Positions 47,107-59,333 of a stretch of 64,000 nt of DNA are shown one piece after another; the stretch's first letter is position 1; every line of letters starts with the position of its first letter. The DNA is from Maratus speciosus. Its lineage: Eukaryota; Arthropoda; Arachnida; Araneae; Salticidae. The notes beneath the pieces are model-generated. The model was not told the origin of the DNA, made no database searches, and worked only from the letters and a program-made list of their open reading frames with translations. The stretch covers positions 598,847,038-598,911,037 of the forward strand of contig OZ010786.1 of assembly GCA_963932465.1 (NCBI GenBank), in the 5' to 3' direction. A program made the position numbers and the translations under genes.

Positions 47107-47594
47107 TACAGTACAGAACCATTTATCCGGAATCATTGGGGTCAGATGTTTTCCGGATAATTGGTTTTTCTGGATAACTGATTGGGCATTAAACAAACAT
47201 CTGTTTGGTAAGATTTGTTGAATATATGTGGCTATAACAGTGTTTTGATCTCAAATTAATTATTAGACTATTTAGAAAGAATCAGGTCCAAACAAGATCA
47301 GATATTGATCAAAGTTTAAAAGAAGGCAATTTATAGAAATACCTTGGAAATAAAAACTCCCATTTTTCCTATGCATAAAAATCAAAATGCCCAATATATA
47401 ACTAAATATGCTTCCATTTCAAATCTCAGTTGTTTGAAGCAAGTTATATTATGCATGTTGTAATGTTTAAAGCAATATACATATCAAACTGGGATTATAT
47501 GGCTCATTTTTGTAAAATAAGTCAATTGGAAATATCATTCTGGATAACTGGTTTTCCGGTTAACTGGTTTCCGGATAAATGGTTCCATACTGTA
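47107..47594. mobile_element. Tigger/pogo-type MITE with TA TSD
   Basis: The ends CAGTACAGAACCATTTATCC and the complement of CAGTATGGAACCATTTATCC are flanked by TA. TTCCGGATAA/TTTTCCGG motifs are repeated just inside both ends. The element is 484 bp and the interior has no transposase similarity. Confidence 0.82.
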
Positions 47595-47596
47595 AT

Positions 47597-48139
47597 AAAA
47601 ATCTCACTCTCTCCTCTATATAGAAAAAAAGGGCCAACTAAACATAAGAAAGAAAACAAATAATCCTGTCAGCTAACCCAGTACTTTGTCACCTAGTATA
47701 AACCACATCTACCATGACGTTTACCCCAATCAGGCCATCTAATTTTTGTCTAGACAGAAGCCATAAACAATGGCTTTTGATATGTCATCATTTTAACCAT
47801 AGTGATAACTGTCTTTTTCTTACAAATTCTCTTTTAAAATGGCACAATATGCAAATCAAAATCTCACTCTCTTCTCCCTCCTCTACATGGGAAAAAAGGC
47901 CAACTAAACATAAGAAAGAAAAACAAATAATCCTCTCAGCTAACTGACTACTTTTTCTCCTAACATTCTTTGAAATATAACCATCTACCATGGTGTTAAA
48001 CACCAATCAGGTCATTTAAACTTGTCTAGGACAGAAGGCATAAACAGTGGGTTCTTGATAAGTCATCATTTTAACCATAGTGAAAGTAACTGTCTTTCTG
48101 ACAAATTTTCTTTTTAAATTGCACAATATACAAATCAAA
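47597..48139 (+). repeat. Direct duplication, two copies of ~260-280 bp
   Basis: AAAATCTCACTCTC, GGCCAACTAAACATAAGAAA, CAAATAATCCT.TCAGCTAAC, TCATCATTTTAACCATAGTG and GCACAATAT.CAAATC occur in order at 47597-47857 and again at 47858-48139. Divergence is moderate. It starts directly after the Tigger-type MITE. Confidence 0.75.
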
Positions 48140-51100
48140 TTGCTGTAAATAGTTCAGTTTTTCATTTCTAAGACTTAATTCTGCAAGCATGTTAAATTAC
48201 AGACAATACAAATACTTTAGTCATAATGCACTTTATTATTTTTTCCACTTTTGTAATTATACATTTCACATTAACTGCATAAACCACATCTGTTTGCTAT
48301 TCAACAACAGGAAATTTCTTTTTAAAAAAATTACCAACAATCAAACACATGTCACAGATGGTCAAAATCAAATGAAGCATACCAATCATAATTTAACGCA
48401 GCGACAAAAAGATGGTTTGCTATCGCTCCAAATACAGCAAAACACAGATGAAAAGTAAAATAGAATTTTTACTTCAATCATACAATACATAAAGTAAAAA
48501 ATACTTTGTACATTACAGTAAGTACTCTTGAATAATTATGAAACGGGAAAGAAAGCAAAAGTATGGAACAGCTCGTGGATAAATATGGAAAATAAACCAT
48601 TAGAAGATGTAATGATATGACTTATGAATATATGAAGAAAATGTAAAAGCAATAGCTGAAATTAGTTCAATTTAGGGTTTTTCACTTTAATAAAATAGTG
48701 GTGCATTAAAAAATAAAATAAGTTCATATTGAAAAAAAAACCTTGGAGGAATGTGTTTCAATTAAAATCTCCATGATTAACCCAAGTTTCTTCAAGATTA
48801 TATTAAAAAAATTCTTTCATAGGTTAGATAATAAAAAGCTTATTTGTTAATCAAAACTCAGAATGCAAAAGTAAGACAATTATTTTAGATGCAATGGAAC
48901 ATTTAAGATAAATGTGTTAAAAATCAATTTCTGAAACTTTAACTACTACTTTGATACTTAAAAAGTTGCAGAAAATACATAGTTGCCAACCTCCCAATTT
49001 TTTTAATACCAGTAAAATCTTACAAAAATGTTCACTTTATTTATTTTCAGAAATTATGCGATTATATAAAACAAGTATTTCTGCATAAAAATATTGGTAT
49101 TAAAAAAATCTGGAGGTTGGCAACTATGAAAATATGACTGGTTAAAAAAAAAAAAAAATTCCAGTAAACATTAATAATAGTTTAGATGATAACAAAGAAA
49201 TCATAGCTAAAATATACATGGAGACATGTAGAATTTATTAGTGAAAGATGCTTTATGTAAAATGTTTATTCTACAGCAAACTTTAGTAAAATAATTATTT
49301 AAAAAAAAAAAAACCTTTTAAAAAATGCTCTTGATCAGAATTTAAAGCATTGAAAAAAAATCTTTATGAGGGGTGAAATAAACTATGGGTTTATTGATTA
49401 AAAAAACAAAAATGAACAGTTAAAGTAGAAGAATATGTATGAAAAATAAAATTATAGGAGAAATTAGCATTTATTACTATTTTACAAATGAAAAACTAAT
49501 AAATAACATGTTTTGATTGAAATGAATAGTTGGATAAACATTTTGACATATTTATCAAACATTTATTTTCACTATATTCCTCTTTTCTTTTGCAAAACAG
49601 CTATATTATTCGAGAAACCCTGGTATATTTAAAAATATTATATTACTCTGAAATTACCAAAAAATATGTTGATATATAAAATATATCAATCAAGATTTTA
49701 AAAAAGAGCAAAGTTGAGGGGGAAAAATAAGATTTATAACTTTTTTTTTTTTAATTTTTCACAATTAGAAATAAGAATAAGGTAATCAAAAACAGCATAA
49801 TTTATAATAATAATAATAATTAATGCATTACTTCTAATGATATGCATTTATATGATAAAGAGCTAACAAAACAAAAAGCACAGACAATTAGTTAAAACAA
49901 ATTTTAAATTTCAAAATTTATTCAAATTGGAGAGACATTATCCTAATATAACATTTAAAGAGTTTTTAAAGTTACTTTGCTTAGTATTTCAATAACATGA
50001 ACAAAATAATATCCAAAACATGCTTAAAAAATATGTATAAAATAGGAAAAATTGTTCTCGTTTTTTAAAAAATCAACAAATACCTGTTCATGCAAAGATA
50101 TTACTCCAGATCTCTACAGTTCAATTAGTTTGAAAAACTTCAACAAATTTTCTCACTTTCAAACAATAAAATAATTGAAATAAGAAAAGTTTAAGTAACC
50201 ACAGCTGAGGAATGCAAAAAGGGGAGGGACAAGTTACAGTTGTAGAGGGAGTGGACACAGCTGAACAGGGCTATATGAGGGGCCAATTTTGTGTATTAAG
50301 TATATACAGGGCATGCAACGAACTCACAAATGTAATATGTAGGTGTCCATACCACATTTATACTAGGTTTCACAATTTCTGTGCATACCCCATGTCACAA
50401 TGGAATTCTCGCTAAAATAATATAATTTTACTACTAAGGTTAATAAAACTAACTATATGGCACCTCCCTTTCCTCTCCCCCCCCCCCCCAAAAAAAAAGG
50501 AGAAGGGATTTTATAAAATAATTTATATATATTGTATATTAAATTTTTTTTTTCTTTTACAAGGTTCCCACTTATTTACAATGTTTAAAGAAAATACAAA
50601 ATATTTTCTTTGCGTGTTAAATAGAACATATGATTTATAAATTCTAATAAAAAGAGTCTTCTTTTCTTCTCCTTAAATATTTATCCTTTATCAAAAATCA
50701 ATAATTCTGAAAACAAAATTCCATAACTTTAGACACATCTTAAATAACAATTATCTGTGCATAATTCATGATTTGATTCATGATAGAAAGCATCCTAATT
50801 AATATAAAAAACACCCCAGCCAACACTAATTTTATAAATCTCTTTTTAAGCATCACCACCTACGTTGGTGGTAGTCATTGCCAATTCTAAACTACTTAAA
50901 ATGTGTTTTTCAAAAGAAAAAAATTAAATCCACGTAAAGTAAATAAGGAATAAAATATTTTTTAAATAAAAAAAAAAAAATTCTGTAGACAAATAAAATT
51001 GCTGCATACAGAATATCTATTTCTCTAGAATATTATCAAAACCTATCACTATTCAAAACAAAATGTGATAAATTTGTAAATAAGTATAAAGCGAACAAAA

Positions 51101-51812
51101 GCACCTACATACATGTATAAAAAACTGAGAATGTTTTGAGCATTGTCAAAAATGCTTTATACATACTACATATTTATCATACCCATTTTCAATCAATGAC
51201 TGATATTTTTCACGATTGAGATTAAATATCTTTAGCTATGGAAACCTGGAGTAATTTCTTTGCAGTACACAGGAAGGGAGGGGAATAAAAATAAATACTA
51301 AATTTACACTGCCTAGTTGGCCAACATATAAACAATTTACTCAAATTCAAAATACATCTATTTTCATAAAAACAACAACATTCTTTAATTTTATTAAAAT
51401 ATCAACATCTAGTATATATATATATAGATATACATGGTACTTAAGTATTTGGTTTCAGATAACTATAACAAGTTTTTCACAACAATCTCCAGATAAATAA
51501 ATAGAAAAAAAATTATGATAAAACAGATCAATGAAGCATTACACATACTACGTCTCATCAGCAGCAAAACTTAAACTTTTACTTCACCAGATCACACCTA
51601 ACTGCTTGACAAAATAGAATCATAATTTCAGTTTATTATTATATCGCTACAGAGACACAATCAGAAGGCAGTGGTCCATTGAAGATGAAAATAAAGTTCC
51701 CCAAGTGCAGAAAAAAAATCTGCTTCACATCCACAGTATATGGAATGCACTTCAAAATATCTTGACTAGTATATTCCTAACTAAACACTGATGAGTTTAT
51801 GCGATCACAACC
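48140..51812 (-). other. Probable 3'-UTR and downstream flank of ATP6V1A
   Basis: This lies downstream of the stop codon on the minus strand. It is AT-rich, with no clear transposon ends and no supported frame. A long 3'-UTR is plausible. Candidate AATAAA signals on the minus strand exist but cannot be chosen from sequence. C run with A run at 50478-50498. TA microsatellite at 51413-51424. Confidence 0.35.
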
Positions 51813-51905
51813 TCAATCTTCTAAATTGCGGAATGCTTGTTGCATATTTTCATGCAATTCATCAAATGTTTTCTTGATTTCTGCTTCCCCTTTGGCAACA
51901 GGGTC
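51813..51905 (-). CDS. ATP6V1A: V-type H+-ATPase catalytic subunit A, last coding exon
   Basis: A TTTTAG acceptor at 51906-51911 leads into 30 codons and a TGA at 51815-51813. The peptide begins DPVAKGEAEIKKTF and ends MQQAFRNLED, the conserved C terminus of subunit A. The frame joins the previous exon at phase 0. The protein is the ATP-hydrolysing subunit of the V1 sector, which drives proton pumping into endomembrane compartments. The sequence departs from the usual DPV.DGEAKIK at a few positions (AKGEAEIKK). It is too short for automatic frame calling and was found by looking for the conserved end. Confidence 0.9.
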   Translation of the reverse strand, partial: DPVAKGEAEIKKTFDELHENMQQAFRNLED

Positions 51906-52309
51906 CTAAAACAAAAAAATTAAGTTAAAAAGAATATCAAAGTTTTTCTTTGCTCCTCCAGATAAATAGAAAGTAATTTCAAAACAAGAAAATATAAAAC
52001 TTTTCACAACTTTCAAAGAAAATTCCTATCAATCCTTTAAAAAACTAAACTCACATTAAATCATTAATTAAATTACACACAACCGCTTAAAAATTAACCT
52101 CATGTTGAGAAAATAACAGTAATATCAAATTGAAATACAAATTTTTAAGTTTTAGCAGTTAGAAACTCTTTATATTATTTTAGTAGAAATTAATAAGTAT
52201 TTTTTCTAATATAAGAAAATATATATTAATGAAATTTGATCACATATACTAACACAATAAAACATACGTAACAAAAACTTACAAATAGTAGACACCTCTA
52301 TTTGATGAA

Positions 52310-52920
52310 CGCCTTTTACTTTCTTCTGTTTATAATAGAAAAAACTATTGTAATCTACATTTTTTTCGACTTCTGGTGTTCGACGGATTTACATGTTTTA
52401 GGGATCAGAAATCTCAAAAAACATGTTTAAACAAAATGTGTGTGTGTTTGTGTCACCATTGTACCATCGATAAGTGTATGAAGTTATGCACAGAATTGAA
52501 GCAAATTTCATATATATTTTTTTGGCTATGAAAAGCAGCTCCCACTTGAATTTGGAAATATTCTGCCAGAAGAGGGAACTGTAATAGCGATTTTTGTATA
52601 ATTTTCTTGATTTTTTACAGTTCTGTTGTACATCAGCAGCCCGTGCAGTGACAAGAACTTCACATCTTGATAAGCTGGTGATTCCAACCAGCTGACGTAC
52701 AACAGTACAATGAAAAATATTGATTTTATTAAATACCATGATCAAGATTAATTCGTTTTTACTCTGATTAATTGACTGAAGCAGAAATTTAAGAAGGAAA
52801 TCAAAGTTGATTGAACTAATAATATTGAAGTAATAACAAGCATAAGTATTTTTTGAAATATTACAATGTATGAGATAGGAGAAAGTTTTGAGGTCAGCAT
52901 ATCCAACTAGTTTAATCTTC
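52310..52920 (+). repeat. Second copy of the dispersed element seen at 39590-40510
   Basis: It shares the left end (TTTTTTCGACTTCTGG, CGACGGATTTACA) and the right end (TATGAGATAGGAGAAAGTTT and CATATCCAACTAGTTT). The internal ~145-bp tandem units are not amplified here. Confidence 0.65.
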
Positions 52921-53841
52921 AAAACCTATATACTTGCATGTTTTTACCTCTGAAAAATATACCTGCGAACAGCGGATGAATTCAACATAAATTTATATTG
53001 ATTTATGTTAAAATTGATAATTTTTAAATTCATTAAGATAAGATATTTATTATCTTCAATCTATTTTGTTATGATATTTTTTATCCCATATCAACCAAAC
53101 TTGTATAAAATTGAAAAATCATATTAATGCACATTTCAATTAGGATTATAAAAACTAGCTTTCAGATAAATATCTAACAGTCAACCAAAAAATCTCATCT
53201 AAGTACAGTTCAAAATTAAATTTAAAGGAATAAAATTTATTTGAATTCTTATTAAAATTGTTTGTAGTGTCTATCCACTATGCAATTCTAGATACTTTAA
53301 AACAATAGTTAAAAATCTACTTTTTTCCCTTTACACTGAAAATACTAATCAAATTGTAAAATTGTATTAAATTTATGTGTGGTCAATGTTACACAATAAA
53401 AATGATTATTGTATAAAAGTTTATCTTACTTGCTTAAAAATTGAAATTTCTAAAATTGAAATCTTGACTCTTAAATCTTAGAACCTTTTTGGTACACCCT
53501 GAATATTTTATGTTAAACATGACAATTTTCTAAAAAGAAAGTTTTTTTGTAGCCAAGTGTTTGAATATTGTCTCTTTTCCATAAAAAAAAAAAAAAAAAG
53601 CTAACGATGCTGCTTTAGATTATTTTTTTTGTCTTTCTCTACTAGTATTTAAGAAAACAACTGCATATAAAAATATGCAAATTGGTAGTTTTGAGAAGAG
53701 TTACACACTGAAGCACACAATTTTTAAATTTAAGAATTATTTTAACAGCTATTTAATAATGAAGACAACGAAATTACTACCGTTAAAAAAGAAATTAGAA
53801 ACAAAAACTAGGCATAACAATTCATTCATCTTTTGTAAGAA

Positions 53842-54559
53842 CATGCTTCCAGGGCCGAAACTAAGGGGTGGCAGAGGGGGAATGCACCCCGGGCGCCAGA
53901 ACAAAGGGGCGCCAAATGAAGAATTATACATTTGGAATGGATCATTTTCTTCTGTTGGACTGATGGCTTCTATTATTATGAAACAGCCATTATAAATGAA
54001 GTGTTAGGTGAAGATGAAAGAGCAGCCGTAAAAAGTTAGAACTCTGATTTTCTGGTCAGAATGGGGGGGGGGGGGGGAAATGGCCATAATTTTTTTTCAA
54101 AAAAAAAAAAAAAAATCTTTCATCTTCACCTAACACTTCATTTATAATGGCTGTTTCATAATAGAAGCCGTCAGTCCATCAGAAGAAAGTAACTCCGTTA
54201 AAGCGCAAACTCGGTTAAGCAGGACTTGGATAATCGGGATAATCGGATACTGTATATTTCATTTTAAAAAAGATTTTTAGAATATTTTTGTTGGTGTTCA
54301 GAGGGGAGTTATAACCCCCCCACCCCACCCCCACCCCCCTTGGATCCGCCATTGTATATTACTTAGTTCAGTATTACATATTTTAAGATTTTATTTATTA
54401 TATTTTAAATTTTAAAATAAGTCGGCTATTAGAAAATTAGTAAAATTCTCCTTATAAATATACTTTGCAGAAGAGGATTGGGGGGGGGGGGGGGGGGGGG
54501 GGGCAAAATCCGTGTTTGCCCCGGGTGCAAAAAAGGCTAGTTTCGGCCCTGCATGCTTC
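53842..54559. mobile_element. hAT-type element with 8-bp TSD, containing a foldback element
   Basis: CATGCTTC is duplicated at 53842-53849 and 54552-54559. The ends CAGGGCCGAAACTA and its complement are perfect inverted repeats. Inside the ends, CACCCCGGGCGCC and GCCCCGGGTGC form a further inverted pair. The foldback element at 53942-54253 is nested, and a 24-G run lies at 54480-54503. Confidence 0.87.
53942..54253. mobile_element. Foldback MITE with one Tigger-like end (copy 2)
   Basis: The arms are TTTTCTTCTGTTGGACTGAT with GAAACAGCCATTATAAATGA on the left, and complements at 54119-54187. The centre is nearly identical to copy 1 at 25728-25925 (GATTTTCTGGTCAGAATG plus a G run). The right side ends CGGTTAAGCAGGACTTGG, GGATAATCGGATACTG and TA, a Tigger-like terminus. 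The left terminus is missing. Confidence 0.65.
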
Positions 54560-55049
54560 ACAAATCTGCCGTGTACACTGTGCAATTCAAAATTTCATTA
54601 TTTCAATAGATTTATTTTATATTTAGAAAAGGACATTTTGACATTTTATATTGATGCCAAATTGGAAAACAGCAAGAAGAATAATATTTCCTTTCAATTA
54701 AAAAATGTATATACACATGGATATTAAAAACAGAAATAAAACTTTAAAATAACAATTAAATGATCATGTGTTAAAAGCAGTAAATGGGGTAAATTACATC
54801 ATAAAAAATATATTTATACATATTAAAAAGAGAAATAAAACTATCAAATAATAAGTTAATTATTACTGGTTAAAAGCTGTAAATGGGAGAAATTCTATCA
54901 TATTTAAAGTGCTCAAATAATAATACTGCCAAATAGTTTCAATTAAAAAATATATTTACCTTTCAATTAAATAAATGTATTCTCGTGTAAATATTAAAGA
55001 GAGAAAGAAAACTCTGTTGAAAATTACATCACATTAAAAACGATATTCT

Positions 55050-55500
55050 TCTATATATAAAACAAAGTAATGCTTTGGAAATGGACCAATGAAAATCCGC
55101 ATAGATACCGGGAAACACATCTGATTGGTCTGATCTTTCTGATACTGTAAGGGGGGAGGTTTACCAAGGGGGAGGAACCGGCTCTGTCGCCAAATTTATT
55201 GAGCAAAATTAGCTGCCAAAAGTAATGCCAATTTGGCACTATTTCCGGTAGTTCGCCAAATTTCCATAGACTCCCATTGAAATAACAATAGGGTTTACTT
55301 GCTTGCAAAAAATCAACAAATTGAAATATTTCAATGCAACAAAAACTAATATTAGCTTATGAATAGAGCTTTATTGAACTATTTACATTATTTTTAAGCA
55401 CAAGCTATAATCTGGGGTTGGTTAAAAAATAGGGATAGATTATGCAGGGGGTTGGTGAGCATAGCGAGCAGGTGGGGGGGGGGGGGGCAGAGCCCCCTAG
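55050..55500 (+). mobile_element. Short non-autonomous Helitron-like element
   Basis: It starts TCTATATATAAAAC, a common arthropod Helitron 5' end. It ends with a hairpin (GGGGGCAGAGCCCCC) directly before CTAG. The flanking bases are T before and A after, not the canonical A and T, so the exact 5' end is uncertain. The interior has inverted GCCAAATTT/AAATTTGGC-type motifs and no frame. Confidence 0.55.
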
Positions 55501-57459
55501 AATTTATATTTATAAACAAATTTCTTATAGTGTCGTTATAAAATTCTGGGAGACAGTGACATTGTTTACTTAGCCATTTTACACAAGTTTATTTTCAAAT
55601 GTTTAATTACTCTTATTTAATCAATCATAAAAACAACAGTTAGCTGTTGTGACAGCAGTTGATTCTGTCTTAAAATTCTCCCAGTTAAAAGGACATGAAC
55701 GGAAACCTGTTTATAAAAATTAATATTTATTAAAAATAATCTGTATACATGAAAGGATATGAGCATATGAAAGGATATGAACTTTAAAAGTAGAATATTT
55801 AAGGAAACTTTTGTCATTTTACCAACATTTCATTAGTATTTTAACAAGTGCAAAGCTAGTAAACCTTATGAAGTTTGGATAATGAAGAAGAACACAGTTG
55901 CAAATAAGATGTTCAAAAACCAACAGAATTGTTTAAAAAGAAAGAAAGAAAAGAAATATTTATCACACTATACAGAATGTTAAATTGCATATTTCTTTCA
56001 TTTAAATAATAGAGCAAAACATCTGTTCAATTTTATGCCTTTTTAAGCAAAAAGTAGGGTAGAATTAAGAATGAAATATCTTTCTTATCAAACATTTTCC
56101 CTAAGCAATAATATTTCTGCATTACAACTGTCTATCAGAATGTAATAATTTATAAGTTTTACCAGGGAGAATTTCAATCTTCCAGGTGACCTCACAACCA
56201 CCACCACAGAAAATGCAAAGTCATGTAAGAATGAAAGAAGGGTGTTTCAAATGCCACACTTTTGTAAGATTTACAATTAAGCAATGAAAAGAAAGCCTTT
56301 CTTTGTTTCTTTAAATCCAGACTCTGGACCATAACTAGCCTTTTCATGCCTTTTATTGCACTGTTCAAATGAAAAGGATATGTGAAACCATAGCTCAAAA
56401 TTTACACTGATTATTATTGTAAATGCTAAGAGTTTTTCTGTGAAAAAGGGAAGTGACTGGTTGCATTACCGTACATCATTCATGTCCTTTGGAATTACTA
56501 GGAATTTACTAGGTCCTTTGGAATTGCTATTCTTCAAAGGCTTTAATTTCAGTACGGTGATTTTGTCCAATGAAAAAACTCGCATATAGAAAATGACATT
56601 CACAAAGGTAAAACTGAATATTTCATGTTAACTTCATGATATTAAATTAATTTCAGCATTAAGCTAATGGGGAAAATTAATTAGTTTAATTATGAGTGTG
56701 TTTTTAAGACTTTTATTCATTTCAAAGATATTACGAGTAACTGCTAATACTGGGACGTTCATAATTCCCCTCTCATATTAACAGAGTTTAACTTATAAGT
56801 GCAGATTCCCAAAATCTGGAAAGAGCCAGTGGCTCTTAACTCAAAAAATCCAGTGGACACATCTGTGAAACAAAAGCGTGAATCATAAAAAAAACTGATT
56901 ACAGAAAAACTGAAGTGAAAGTAACTTTCAGTCTAAAAATCACTTTTTGTTGATAAAATGAAACATAAAGGAGAAACCCTGTGTTTAATCCACGTCAGTA
57001 TTCCCTTAAATGTTCCATGGCAAATAAAAACAAAAAGTAGATCTCTGTAAGTATGGGCACGAGGTGGATGAAAAACAAGCATCATTGTGATGCAAGTTGT
57101 TTATATTCAAGCAAAGGGAATGCATAACTTCACACTGATAATTATGCAACATTTTACAAATCTTAATTGAAACGATTTTAACATTTAAAATAATCTTGAC
57201 TTATTCATCTCAGGAAATAGTGATACGATGAAAACTGTAAAAACAGAGTATTTTATTTTTTGACCAGAAGAAAAAAGATAAGTACAAAAACAAATTTCTG
57301 GCAAAACCAGAAGACTTGACAAGTATAAAAATAAAACGAAATGTGGAAGGGAAAAGAAAAAAAAAAAAATGTACTTGTCAGTGCAAATGATTTATAAGTA
57401 CTATAAACTAAAATAATTAAAATGGAAGGTGATAATTTTCCCTTAAAATTTCAGCTTAC

Positions 57460-57726
57460 CATAAACTTCATACTGCTAAGCTGATATAAGATACTATCCA
57501 TGGCTTCTCTAATCACAGCCCATGTTATCCTGTTTTCACTTTGTGCAGTAGACTGGACAGCATTGTGTGCAAGGTCATAGAAGGCAATCATGTTCTTCAA
57601 CATACCAACAGTCTTGTAAAATGGACAGAACTTATCATATGGTGTGTATCCATTCTGTTGCAGGAAATCGTCTTTTATTAATTTGGCAACTTCTAACGTA
57701 ATTTTGTCAGTTTCTGCTAATGATGC
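57460..57726 (-). CDS. ATP6V1A: V-type H+-ATPase catalytic subunit A, penultimate coding exon
   Basis: The exon runs from an acceptor TTTTTACAG (57727-57735) to an ATG|GTAAGC donor (57459-57454). It has 89 codons in phase 0 at both ends. The peptide opens [20 protein letters not shown], then [33 protein letters not shown] and [20 protein letters not shown]. This matches the C-terminal domain of subunit A over its whole length. Its last residues read KFM where the family usually has KFK before DP. The upstream ATP-binding exons are not in the window, so they lie beyond 64000. A hAT element begins 58 bp before this exon's acceptor. Confidence 0.95.
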
Positions 57727-57776
57727 CTGTAAAAAGAAAAAAAAAATGTTTGCACCTTTTGACACAATATTACACA

Positions 57777-58483
57777 CTTATTTGCAGGGTTGCAAAAAAC
57801 CCACCTACCCTTCTAAAAAATGGGTTTTATTAGGTAAAACACACTTTTAAAAAACCGATAAAATCCCCATCAAAGTGAGTTTTATTGGGTTTTTTACAAT
57901 CCATGATATTATTATTTTAATATTTAGTAACTTTTACATTAGTTTTTTAACCTTTGTGTTTAAAGAGTTAGATTATCCTATTAAAACATATCCGGAGTCT
58001 ACTGTCAAAACTGACAAAGTAAAAAAAATTGTCGAAATGGAATAATGTGCTTATGTCTGCCAAAATCAATATACATGATTGCAAGTGTAATCAATATCTT
58101 TGATTAACTAGCTTTTTATGGGGGGAAAAAATTGCTACAGAAATGTGTTCTTAGTGGGGAATACAGATAAAAAGTAATCTATTACAGTAATTCAACTAAA
58201 GTAGTAGTAAATAAGTGATATGTGCTTATTTATATATTATATGATCTCTGAAATAAAAACTATTTTTACAGCCTTTTACACTGATTTATGTTATTTAAAT
58301 TCAAGTTACTTGCACATTAATTAATAAAAATAACAATATTTCTTAATTTAAAACATACTTTCTAAAAATAAGATACTTCCCCTGCCTGTACCTCTTAAAA
58401 AAAAAAAAAACCCAATAAAACCCAACTGGGTTCGGGGTTTTTTTTTTTTAAATAACCGGGTTTTTTGCAACCCTGCTTATTTG
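57777..58483. mobile_element. hAT-type element with 8-bp TSD next to an ATP6V1A acceptor
   Basis: CTTATTTG is duplicated at 57777-57784 and 58476-58483. The 691-bp element begins CAGGGTTGCAAAAAACCC and ends with its complement. AAACCCA/TGGGTTT motifs are repeated near both ends. It lies in the intron upstream (minus strand) of the 57460-57726 exon. Confidence 0.88.
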
Positions 58484-59094
58484 AAGTAGAACATAGACTA
58501 AAAAAATTAATAAAAATACATAGTGCACTAATTATTTGCTAAAGCTAAAAGTAACTTTTTTTTACAAGAAAAAACCTTTAATTAATTGTTTTAAAACACT
58601 TTTTACTGCACATTTGAACTTAGAGCTTTAAACTTTAAATGCATACTGGGAACTATGTAATTTCCAAGACTACTTCTGGACTAGAGTTTCTGCAAAATTT
58701 TATAATAATAGAGATATTAAGCGATAATTCTGAAAGACATTGTAGACTTATGGGGAAATTTGAATTTACACTATTAAAAATGCCAAATTAAAAAAAAAAA
58801 GAAGAAGAAGAAGCTCTTGACTGCTATGTCACATGCAATCTCATGGTAATGGCTGTAGGCGATTAAGAGAGTTTCTTAGGAAATACGCTGGAATTTATTT
58901 GCCCTTTTTTTAATTAAAAAAAATGATGACATAGCTTTCGTCAGTAATTAATTTAAAAAAACTATTTCACAGTTAATTTTTCTTTTAAATCAATTTCCAA
59001 GATCTATTTTATACAGGAGTATAAATATAAGATTGGATGTACATCAATTAAATAAGTATTGGTTAATAAAAAACAAAAGATACTTTTCGGTTAG
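58484..59094. other. Unassigned DNA
   Basis: This is probably intron of ATP6V1A. It is AT-rich, with a (GAA)n stretch at 58797-58812. No further subunit A exon was found. Confidence 0.45.
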
Positions 59095-59149
59095 ATGGGC
59101 ACCGGTGTTATATATACATATATATTTTGTATAAAATATATACATAAAT

Positions 59150-59206
59150 GCATATATATATCTCTATATCTATCTATCTATCTATCTATATATATATATA
59201 TATATC
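59150..59206. repeat. Microsatellite (TATC)n(TA)n at the 5' side of the Penelope-like element
   Basis: TATCTATCTATC followed by TATATA, ending in TATATCG where the element-like sequence begins. Confidence 0.85.
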
Positions 59207-59333
59207 GTGTTGATGATAGCTTTTTTAAAAAGTGTATGCAAGGTTTGGTTTTTGAGAAAAATAAAAAAATGTATAAAAATAATAAAAAATGTGGAAAAAA
59301 TTATAAAAAAAATAGTGAGTTTGATATTTTTTT

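Larger units (their letters stand above)
51906..57459 (-). other. ATP6V1A: Intron of ATP6V1A holding several transposons
   Basis: The GT donor is at 57459 and the AG acceptor just above 51905, giving a 5,554-bp intron. It contains the dispersed repeat at 52310-52920, a hAT with a foldback element (53842-54559) and a Helitron-like element (55050-55500). The remainder (52921-53841, 54560-55049 and 55501-57459) is AT-rich with no supported frame. Confidence 0.85.
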
